Part shown: positions 42,784 through 50,100 of the stretch, one piece after another
Numbering within the stretch: the stretch's first letter is position 1
Layout of the letters: every line of letters begins with the position of its first letter
Origin: Ruegeria sp. AD91A
Lineage (GTDB): Bacteria > Pseudomonadota > Alphaproteobacteria > Rhodobacterales > Rhodobacteraceae
Direction of reading: 5' to 3'
DNA: 64,000 nt
NCBI RefSeq assembly: GCF_003443535.1
Contig: NZ_CP031946.1
Location: 1,426,001-1,490,000 of the forward strand
Notes under the pieces: model-generated
Told to the model about the DNA's origin: nothing
Seen by the model: only the letters and a program-made list of their open reading frames with translations
The model's database searches: none
Made by a program: the position numbers and the translations under genes

Positions 42784-44484
42784 TCAATCGACGCCCCCAT
42801 AGGCGACGGCTACGACGTCGCGCAGGGTAAATGTGTTTTGCAATCCATGATCCGTACGCAATCCACGCTGGAAAGGCTCTGCGCTCAGGATGCTGTCGGG
42901 CACTGCGGTGATGGCGGCGCGGATGGTTTCCGTCACAATGCGGCTGCCAAGCTTTCCCAGCTTTCCGCTGCCCGCCGCCTCGGCTTCGGCTAATATGAAA
43001 AACCAGAGTGGCGTATGGGTCCGGAGTTCGGTGACATGGTTCAGATGTCCGTATCTTTCGGGTTTTGAATCGAGAAACGCGCCAATATCAAAGGGTGTGC
43101 TGATGCCTGCTACGGTTTCGAGTTGCTGGCCGCTGGGCAGACTAAGCGACGCGCCTCGCCGAAGCGTTTTGGTTGCCAAGTTGAACTTTCCGGTTTTGGC
43201 AGGGTTCTGGAGATCCGCAAGAAGTGCGTGATCAAGTCTATGAAGGTCCCGTTCGATGCTGGCCTGGATCGGCCTTGCCAGAATCGCCGGTGGCAAGTCC
43301 GGATTTTGGTGATCAACCATGTGGCGCCAGGCCTGCGCCCAGTTCCCTGTAAGCTGGTTTTGGTTTAACCCACCACCGGCAGATGTATAGAAAAGAAAAT
43401 TCTCGACCTCCGCCGGTGCCACGGAAATGTTGGATCCTGGCGGGTATTGGATAATCCAATTGGAATAGACGTCCCTCACCATCGTGTGTCCAAATCGGAA
43501 ACAGGCAGCCGCGAATTCGATGGGCACGAAAAATGCGCCGGACGTATTTACGAGTGTGGGACCATTTTGCAGGATATCTTCGTAGATGTCGCTATCAACG
43601 ATCCTGGGCAGGTAATCAGTCAGCGTTACGGCCTGCAAATGCCGGCGTGTCTCGCGTTGGCCTGCCGTGGTGTCGAGTACCAGTTCGGCCGATAGCGCCT
43701 GGTGGAAACGCACAAGAAGTACCTGCATTTGCGCAAGTGCCAGATTGTCATCCGTCCGCGGGTCTACACAGCAATGCCGACCTGTGGAGCCGGCACGCGG
43801 AAGATCGCGTGCATCCGTAATACCGGGTGCCCCATTGTAGACAAGTCCCAATGCGCTGCCGGCTTTTTCCTGCCATTGACTAGTCGGTGTGTCGGGATTA
43901 GGCGCAGTCCCGAATAGGGACGAGAAATCAAGACCGTGCGGTTGTTCACCATTGATCCAGCCGTCTTCGCCATTTGGCCCGATGCCCGGCAACCATTGCA
44001 TATGCGACATGTCATGCGCGACGAACTGGCCAAAATATGTGTAGGCGGCGGGAATATGAGGCCCATAGCCTAGTGGAGGTTCCTCCGGAACAAACCCTGC
44101 GATTGCTTCGCCCAGCGACTCCAGAAAGTCATCGTCATGTGTGTGAATATTGACCTCCTCCGGAGAGATGAGGCGGTCGTATAATTGGATGGCGTCCCAG
44201 TCGCTGGAGGCGGCATTGCCCCGGTCCACCGACATCGTTTCAGCACCCCGACCGGTTGCCGTTGCTAACAATTTCTGAAAGCCTGGTGCGTCAGCAGGAT
44301 CGATGGCTGGCAAAGCAAAAGTCCGTCGCTTATCCTCATCGGGAGAGTCGTAGCTGTTCCGCTCAAGTCGAAAGGTGAGCCGCCCATCCGGCCCACTGTA
44401 GCTAAAGATCTCAGGACCGTCTTTGTCGGCACCCTCATGCGAGTCGCGGATAAAATACAGATTACCGCCGTGGATTAAGGGCAT
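42784..44484 (-). CDS. Animal-type haem peroxidase
   Basis: 566-aa peroxidase of the myeloperoxidase/cyclooxygenase superfamily. The distal site is FGQFVAHDMSH with Gln153 and His157, the Arg site is VDPRTDDNLALAQMQVLL (Arg243), and the proximal haem ligand is His333 in FRFGHTMVRDVY. Where myeloperoxidase has the ester-linked Asp just before the distal His, this protein has Ala156, so covalent haem attachment there is not expected. The Asp after the His, a calcium ligand in MPO, is kept. No signal peptide is visible, so export is unclear. It is first in a two-gene unit with the 174-aa gene. Confidence 0.83.
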   Translation of the reverse strand: MPLIHGGNLYFIRDSHEGADKDGPEIFSYSGPDGRLTFRLERNSYDSPDEDKRRTFALPAIDPADAPGFQKLLATATGRGAETMSVDRGNAASSDWDAIQLYDRLISPEEVNIHTHDDDFLESLGEAIAGFVPEEPPLGYGPHIPAAYTYFGQFVAHDMSHMQWLPGIGPNGEDGWINGEQPHGLDFSSLFGTAPNPDTPTSQWQEKAGSALGLVYNGAPGITDARDLPRAGSTGRHCCVDPRTDDNLALAQMQVLLVRFHQALSAELVLDTTAGQRETRRHLQAVTLTDYLPRIVDSDIYEDILQNGPTLVNTSGAFFVPIEFAAACFRFGHTMVRDVYSNWIIQYPPGSNISVAPAEVENFLFYTSAGGGLNQNQLTGNWAQAWRHMVDHQNPDLPPAILARPIQASIERDLHRLDHALLADLQNPAKTGKFNLATKTLRRGASLSLPSGQQLETVAGISTPFDIGAFLDSKPERYGHLNHVTELRTHTPLWFFILAEAEAAGSGKLGKLGSRIVTETIRAAITAVPDSILSAEPFQRGLRTDHGLQNTFTLRDVVAVAYGGVD

Positions 44485-44951
44485 TTTTATAAATCCGCAC
44501 TAATTATGGATTAAGCATACTCCGTGTTTCGCAAAACACAAAGGCCGGCGCCTAAGTCCTTGTTCTATCGGATGCGCAAAAGCCAGTGATTGCCTGGATC
44601 ATCAGCTAGTCAGCCCAAAATCGTCCTTTGCAATTAATTGGTCACGCCAGTTCATCCCGTATTGAACCAAAACGCCTGTAAATGCGGCGATTGCATTTTG
44701 GCGGTTGGCGTCTGTCTTGTTCTTTCCTATCGGTTTGGGCTCCTGATTGTCTTATGGCGTCCTTTCCCTTCCCATTGTTGTCGGTTGGCCGGTGAGCGCA
44801 ATGGGCCTTAATCGGAATAGACGGAATTAGCAGAACGCTACGTTGACGCTACCCTGAAAACAACTAAAGCCCAGAAATCGCTGAGAAATCTGAGCCTTTT
44901 AGGTATGCGTTAAGGAAAGATAAAAAGCCCTTATTCACAGGACTTTGCTTA
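44485..44951. other. Intergenic region at the right end of the accessory block
   Basis: 467 bp without a supported gene. It contains the peroxidase promoter region on its left side and the right direct repeat at 44836-44855. The sequence between is low in coding character. No tRNA or terminator with a clear stem was found here. Confidence 0.5.
44836..44855 (+). repeat. Right direct repeat of the accessory block
   Basis: CGCTACGTTGACGCTACCCT is the partner of the repeat at 37902-37921 (two mismatches). It lies about 100 bp outside the 3' end of rluD. The flanks resemble each other only weakly, so it could be a second decayed integrase tail as well as an att half-site. Confidence 0.6.
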
Positions 44952-45986
44952 TTATGACAGCGGTGTGCGCAGACGTTCAATAAGGTTCTGCATATCTTGC
45001 GGCAAATCAGCCTCAAACCGCAGGGTTTCACAAGTGACCGGGTGTTCAAATCCCAAAACGGCTGCATGGAGCGCCTGACGGGGGAAAGCGCTTACAGACC
45101 CGGCGGCGACTGCGGAAAACGCCTTGGCAGAAAGCTTTCGCTTGCCTCCATAAACCGGGTCGCCCACCAGCCCGTGCCCTGCGTGGGCCATATGAACGCG
45201 GATCTGATGGGTTCGGCCCGTTTCAAGCCAGCATTCGATCAGGGCAAGACCCGCAGGAGCTCCAAAGGTTTCGACAACACGCGCACGCGTCACGGCATGG
45301 CGCCCACCGTGGAACAGAACCGCCTGTCTCTGACGGTCAGTCTTGTGCCGCGCAAGTTGCGTTGTCACACGCATGATGTTGCCGGGTTCAAAGCTGATCC
45401 CTTTGACACCGCGCAAACGAGGATCGTTGGCATCCGGCACCCCGTAACACACCGCGCGATAATACCGTTCGACACTATGCGCCGCGAACTGCGCGGCCAG
45501 ACCGTGATGCGCTGCGTCGGACTTAGCGACCACCAGAAGGCCACTTGTTTCCTTGTCGATTCGATGCACGATACCGGGGCGTTTCACCCCGCCGACGCCC
45601 GACAGATCGTCTCCGCAATGGTGGAGCAAAGCATTAACCAGAGTACCGCCGGGTGATCCCGGCGCAGGATGTACGACCATACCTGCTGTTTTGTTGACGA
45701 CGATCAGGTCTGCATCCTCGAAAACGACCTCAAGCGGGATGTCTTCGGGGCCGATATGGCTGTCTTCGGCCTCGGCCACGACAATCGTGACCCGCGCCCC
45801 TTCGACCACCTTGGCCTTGGAATCGCATGTCTCGGCACCGTCGATCTGAACCGCACCTTCTTCGATCAGACGGGCCAGCCGGGTGCGCGACAGGTTTTCC
45901 CCATCTGGCACATCCCGGGAAAGCGCCTTATCAAGGCGAGGCGGCGGATTGGCCGCGATGTAAAACTCAATCTGGCGGGTGCCCAT
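44952..45986 (-). CDS. rluD: RluD-type 23S rRNA pseudouridine synthase
   Basis: 344-aa RluA-family synthase, probably modifying helix 69 of 23S rRNA. An N-terminal S4 domain (LDKALSRDVPDGENLSRTRL, ARLIEEGAVQIDGAE) precedes the catalytic core. The catalytic Asp is in GIVHRIDKETSGLLVVAKSD, with DLIVVNKTAGMVVHPAPG before it and WLETGRTHQIRVHMAHAGHG after it. The ATG at 45986 has GGAAGGG 6 nt upstream. It overlaps the start codon of the divergent small gene at 45985 on the opposite strand. Its usual neighbour rpoH lies across the accessory block. Confidence 0.92.
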   Translation of the reverse strand: MGTRQIEFYIAANPPPRLDKALSRDVPDGENLSRTRLARLIEEGAVQIDGAETCDSKAKVVEGARVTIVVAEAEDSHIGPEDIPLEVVFEDADLIVVNKTAGMVVHPAPGSPGGTLVNALLHHCGDDLSGVGGVKRPGIVHRIDKETSGLLVVAKSDAAHHGLAAQFAAHSVERYYRAVCYGVPDANDPRLRGVKGISFEPGNIMRVTTQLARHKTDRQRQAVLFHGGRHAVTRARVVETFGAPAGLALIECWLETGRTHQIRVHMAHAGHGLVGDPVYGGKRKLSAKAFSAVAAGSVSAFPRQALHAAVLGFEHPVTCETLRFEADLPQDMQNLIERLRTPLS

Positions 45987-46287
45987 GACTGTCCCTTCCG
46001 AACCCCAAGAACCGCAGGAAACTCCGCAACTGCGATTGCTGCGGCGGATGGTCATGCTGTTGACCGCGGTGATGATTGGCGGGGTTCTAGTGACATTCGC
46101 CCTGATTGTCATCCGCCTATCGGACCGCACCCCCAACGTACCGGATCAGATCGAGCTGCCCGATGGTTCCCGGGCGCAGGCCTTGACCATCGGGTCAAAC
46201 TGGTATGCCGTCGTTACCGATGACAATCGCATTCTGATTTTTGACAAAACAACAGGAAAACTGCGCCAGGAGATCGCGATCGAATAG
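45985..46287 (+). CDS. Small single-pass membrane protein, DUF6476-like
   Basis: 100-aa protein with a short proline-rich cytoplasmic N-terminus, one membrane helix (MVMLLTAVMIGGVLVTFALI) and a small exported domain: DQIELPDGSRAQALTIGSNW, VVTDDNRILIFDKTTGKLRQ. This fits the DUF6476 family next to rluD in Rhodobacterales; function unknown. The ATG at 45985 shares CATG with the rluD start on the other strand. A GTG two codons earlier is an alternative start. GGCGGGT is the likely ribosome site. Confidence 0.72.
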   Translation: MTVPSEPQEPQETPQLRLLRRMVMLLTAVMIGGVLVTFALIVIRLSDRTPNVPDQIELPDGSRAQALTIGSNWYAVVTDDNRILIFDKTTGKLRQEIAIE

Positions 46288-46336
46288 GCCCTGCGACCTG
46301 TTCCGGCGGTATGAAAGATCAGAGGATCACCTTGCT

Positions 46337-48232
46337 TCAACCGGGAAACAGCCGAGTTCCGGTCCACGCAGCACCCAGACGCTGATCCAGCGCGTCCGAC
46401 CGTATCTTGTGCTTGCCTGAAACCGGGGACAGCATGATGTCGCTCAAGCAAATCCTGTCACCGACTGGGAAAAGCTCTACGCAAGCGCATTCGAGGTCCT
46501 GCCCCAGGGCTTCAGCGATCTGGATCATGTCATCAAAGCGCTCAGGCCGGAGTTCAACGGCGCTGCTGGTTGGTGAAGACAACTCATCTTCGACATACCT
46601 GTAGTCGCGATCATGGAGCATCTGAACGCGCCCTCTCCCCCGGTCACGGTCAACCTGCACCAGTTGTACTTTCCCGGCGATCACCCAGAATTTCCAGGTG
46701 CCGGCCTGTCGATCCCCGGCGGACAAGTCTTCTTCGATGTAATAGAGGGGCTTTTGCGTGGCGCGCCACCATTCGCCTGTCCAGAACCCTTCGGGCGTTT
46801 TTGTCTTGTGCCACGCTGCCAGTTTCTGGTTGGCATCGTCGCGCTGCGTGCGATCCAGCGGGAACGACAGGGCCAACTTGTGACCATGGCTCATCGTTCC
46901 TTTCAACCAATACTGGCCGGGCCCGAGGTCGAGTGTTTCGGGCAATGCCGGAATGTGCGCCTCCCACGTGCGCTGTGGGCAGGCAAGCAGTTCCGAGGCG
47001 CTGCCCACGTATTTGGACCGGTCAGAGATCAACGCATCAGGGACTTCGCCAAAAAGCTTCATGACCACCAGCTTTTCGGCGAATGTCTTTGGCGTGCGCA
47101 GATCGGGTAGAGACTGATGGCTATCCGCATAGTTGTACAAAGACATACCAAGCGCGTTCAGCCGTGCAGGGTCACTACCATAGTGTTCCCAACCGCGCGA
47201 AAAACCGACGCGTGGCGGGGTGTAGGCACCGTACAGATTGTCAGCTGCAATTGCGTCGAGATCAGCCTGTGCCGCCTTGAGATAGTCTTCCCGGTCAGAG
47301 AGCAGAGCAACGGACACGACGCCGCCGGTGGCGTCGTGGATTTCTTCGGTCGTAGCGCGCATGGTGGGCAGATTTGCCGGAAACTCCACCGGTTTGAGGC
47401 CCCCTCGGCCGTGGCGCGGCAAAGGCGCGTCGCCCGGTCTCACCCCCAGGTTCCTCAAACGTCGATCCAGAAACGAATGCCGATTGATCCCGTTTGCAAT
47501 CCACCACCGCATCCGGCGCCCCCACAGATGCACGGCAAGCGTTTCTTCTTTGATATACGCGTCCCTGAACTCTCGGACGTGAATATCATTGGCTTGTCCT
47601 GCCCGTCTGAAAGGCAAAGGAAAAAAGACCGGTATGGGGCTGGCATGTTTCAGTTCGTCGTGGTGGCGAAGAAACCACGTCATGACACCGGGGCCGTAGA
47701 CGCTGTGTTCCTGATCTGACGCATGCGGCAATTCACCCGCGCGTTTCTGACGTTCCAGTTCCTCCCGTTCTTCACCTTCAACCCACGGGCGGATCGGATA
47801 AGGATCCTGACAGTATTCGGAATACGCATTCAACGTGGGGCTGTCGGGTGGCAGCCGCATGACGGCATTGCAGATGGTATCGCGGTTGAAATACCCAAAG
47901 ACATGATCTGCCCTTGGTATCGGGGCAAGCGCCAACACATCCGTGTCGCACCACAGAAAGTCCGTTTTCTTCATCAGGTGCAATCTGAAGATATCGGATT
48001 GGGGCACAGGCGTCTTGAACTGGTTGTTTACGATGAACTGCTTAGGTTCGTGGATTTCGTTTGCCGACACCAGTTCGATACCATCCGGAACATTGTCGAC
48101 TTGTCCATAGTGGAACAAAACGACCCTGTGACCGCATTCCACGAAGGACAGCATGCACATCTGCTCCAGAAAGCTCAGGCTGCCTTCCATCCACAGCATC
48201 CCAATCGTCGGAAGAGAGCGATCCGCAACCAT
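46337..48232 (-). CDS. Glycosyltransferase fused to a TupA-type ATP-grasp domain
   Basis: 631-aa protein with two parts. Residues 1-290 look like a GT32-type sugar transferase: IGMLWMEGSLSFLEQMCMLS, then DFLWCDTDVLALAPI with the DxD motif and YGPGVMTWFLRHHD. Residues about 360-631 resemble the ATP-grasp enzymes of teichuronopeptide (TupA) synthesis: LPDLRTPKTFAEKLVVMKLF, QYWLKGTMSHGHKLALSF, KPLYYIEEDLSAGDR and WKFWVIAGKVQLVQVDRDRG. TupA-type proteins are thought to ligate amino acids to polysaccharide. A surface glycan role fits the cluster. The ATG at 48232 lacks a strong ribosome site. Confidence 0.78.
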   Translation of the reverse strand: MVADRSLPTIGMLWMEGSLSFLEQMCMLSFVECGHRVVLFHYGQVDNVPDGIELVSANEIHEPKQFIVNNQFKTPVPQSDIFRLHLMKKTDFLWCDTDVLALAPIPRADHVFGYFNRDTICNAVMRLPPDSPTLNAYSEYCQDPYPIRPWVEGEEREELERQKRAGELPHASDQEHSVYGPGVMTWFLRHHDELKHASPIPVFFPLPFRRAGQANDIHVREFRDAYIKEETLAVHLWGRRMRWWIANGINRHSFLDRRLRNLGVRPGDAPLPRHGRGGLKPVEFPANLPTMRATTEEIHDATGGVVSVALLSDREDYLKAAQADLDAIAADNLYGAYTPPRVGFSRGWEHYGSDPARLNALGMSLYNYADSHQSLPDLRTPKTFAEKLVVMKLFGEVPDALISDRSKYVGSASELLACPQRTWEAHIPALPETLDLGPGQYWLKGTMSHGHKLALSFPLDRTQRDDANQKLAAWHKTKTPEGFWTGEWWRATQKPLYYIEEDLSAGDRQAGTWKFWVIAGKVQLVQVDRDRGRGRVQMLHDRDYRYVEDELSSPTSSAVELRPERFDDMIQIAEALGQDLECACVELFPVGDRICLSDIMLSPVSGKHKIRSDALDQRLGAAWTGTRLFPG

Positions 48233-48259
48233 TAGTCTATTTCTCCGAGGGCTGTGTTG

Positions 48260-49312
48260 TCAGGACTCTGTCCTGTTTTCGTCAGACGAAGACGGTGCGC
48301 CGGCAGACAGACGTTCCCGCACGCCGCGGTCTTTTGCGACAAAATCCACAGCAGGCTTTTCAAGAAGCTTCTGATACAACTCATCATACTCTGGCAGTTT
48401 CAGCAGATCGTTGATCAGGGCTTTGTGCCAGCGGAACGCTCTTCTGTGTAACCGTCGAAGCCTGTCGTCAGCGCGAAACTCTTCAAGCACCGCATCCACT
48501 TCATCCTTGTACCGCAGGATTGTTTCATCTTTGGCACCACCACGGTTCCAGCGGTCCCAATATTCGGTTCCCAGAGTCTGCGACGAATGATTTGCCCGAC
48601 CTCGGCTGCGCTTGGCCAGATAGGCCTGTGTAGACCTCACGGCATAGTGGTTGATCTGTGCGACTTCAAAACCAAATGGGGGCGCCACGTGGTTACCGAA
48701 TGGGGCAGGTTCCGTGGCGTGCCCTCCGGGTACTGACCGGAACACGCCGGCCTGCAGTTCGGGGCGGGGGTGCGGGTTGTGCAACCCGTAGCGAAGATAA
48801 AAATCCCCCTGTCTGAACAGGGATTTGACAAACCGACGCCCTGCCCCGCCTTGTTCGAAATCCAGTTCACAATCGTAGAACTGCCGGGTTACGAGCGTAT
48901 CGCGCATAACATGCCGACCACTGTTCGAGAATATCTTCCAGGGGATGGAAATGACGTCAACGCCTGGGGTTGCCTCGATCAGATCATCAACCCTGTTATT
49001 TTCAACGTGAATATTCAGGAATTCATCCGCGTCGCCGACATATATCCATTTTGCGTCTTTCACCACCGGCAAGCGTCGCGCCTGCCTCAGCGCAGATCGA
49101 TGAATCCCGCCGGTTCCGACACGGTTTGTGTGAAACTCCACATGGCCCAAGTCCTGCAAGCGTCTCAGAATCTGGTTGGTGCCGTCTGTACAATCATTGG
49201 TGTAGACAATGATCCGGTCAAACCCCAACACCTTGTGATGGGCCACCCATTCCAAAATATAGGGACCCTCGTTCTTCATCGCAGTGATGAGGACTTTTTC
49301 AGGCTTTTCCAT
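48260..49312 (-). CDS. Family-2-type glycosyltransferase (Glyco_tranf_2_4)
   Basis: 350-aa transferase: KVLITAMKNEGPYILEWVAH, VYTNDCTDGTNQILRRLQ and the DxD-like VGDADEFLNIHVENNR. The C-terminal half has a basic RSRGRANHSS stretch and ends in a helical part. It lies 22 nt from the methyltransferase gene upstream and 27 nt from the GT/ATP-grasp gene. It is a clear paralogue of the N-domain of the protein at 50101-51984. The start is ATG 49312; a GTG at 49321 is also possible. Confidence 0.8.
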   Translation of the reverse strand: MEKPEKVLITAMKNEGPYILEWVAHHKVLGFDRIIVYTNDCTDGTNQILRRLQDLGHVEFHTNRVGTGGIHRSALRQARRLPVVKDAKWIYVGDADEFLNIHVENNRVDDLIEATPGVDVISIPWKIFSNSGRHVMRDTLVTRQFYDCELDFEQGGAGRRFVKSLFRQGDFYLRYGLHNPHPRPELQAGVFRSVPGGHATEPAPFGNHVAPPFGFEVAQINHYAVRSTQAYLAKRSRGRANHSSQTLGTEYWDRWNRGGAKDETILRYKDEVDAVLEEFRADDRLRRLHRRAFRWHKALINDLLKLPEYDELYQKLLEKPAVDFVAKDRGVRERLSAGAPSSSDENRTES

Positions 49313-49334
49313 CGCTGCCACTTATCCCCGCTGC

Positions 49335-50006
49335 CTAGTCGTTCTGACCTTTGCTGTCATCTTGCGGGACAATCTTTTCGATTGCGATCTGCGCGCCGGC
49401 AATCGCGCGGATGCGCAACTCTCGGGGGTGCTGACCCAGAAATTCGTTGACCGCACGGATCACGCCATCGCCCCACCAACCGCGGCGGTGGTAGTCGTCG
49501 AATGCCATGATCCCACCGGGTTTGATCTTGGGAAACAAAGCGGCCAGATCGGCGGTCACGCCTTCATATGAATGGTCCCCATCAACATAGGCAAACGAGA
49601 TGCTGTCATCATCGAAAAGCTCAAGCGCGGGCACCGAGAAATCCCGGATAATAGCGACCTTGCCCTCTTCGATCTCGGCCTCGAAAGACTTTACGACCTT
49701 CTGGAAGATGGTCTCCATCTTTTCGTCTTCGGTCCGGCCCACAAACGCAGTTGTATGCGAATCCTCACCAATGTGTTTCCACGGATCGATCAGAAACAGC
49801 TGACTGGGCTCAATCAACTTCAGAATGGTCGGAGAGAATTCGCCCTGCCAGACACCGATCTCAACGGCCACCCCGCCCTTTGGCAGACGCGAAAGGAATG
49901 TGCGACGGATTGCTTCCTTGCTGTTCTTGCGCTTGGTCGCCTTGTCAGCCTTCGGTTTCTTCTGGCTGCCGGGCGCAACACCGATAACCTTGGGTTCGTT
50001 TGACAT
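49335..50006 (-). CDS. Class I SAM methyltransferase (Methyltransf_24-like)
   Basis: 223-aa methyltransferase. A Lys-rich N-terminus (GSQKKPKADKATKRKNSKEA) precedes GGVAVEIGVWQGEFSPTILK (motif I), FLIDPWKHIGED and FAYVDGDHSYEGVTADL; KPGGIMAFDDYHRRGWWGD is the conserved motif of this class. Related enzymes methylate sugars in surface polysaccharides. It sits inside the glycan cluster, between two glycosyltransferase genes on the same strand. The sequence of its last third is echoed in the C-domain of the next upstream gene. Confidence 0.8.
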   Translation of the reverse strand: MSNEPKVIGVAPGSQKKPKADKATKRKNSKEAIRRTFLSRLPKGGVAVEIGVWQGEFSPTILKLIEPSQLFLIDPWKHIGEDSHTTAFVGRTEDEKMETIFQKVVKSFEAEIEEGKVAIIRDFSVPALELFDDDSISFAYVDGDHSYEGVTADLAALFPKIKPGGIMAFDDYHRRGWWGDGVIRAVNEFLGQHPRELRIRAIAGAQIAIEKIVPQDDSKGQND

Positions 50007-50100
50007 CTCGACCTCACTTGCAGACGGGTGTCCTGTTCACGCAAAACCCGTTTTGTTTATTGAAACATGGCTACCACGCCGTCGGCTCAAGAACCAGAAG

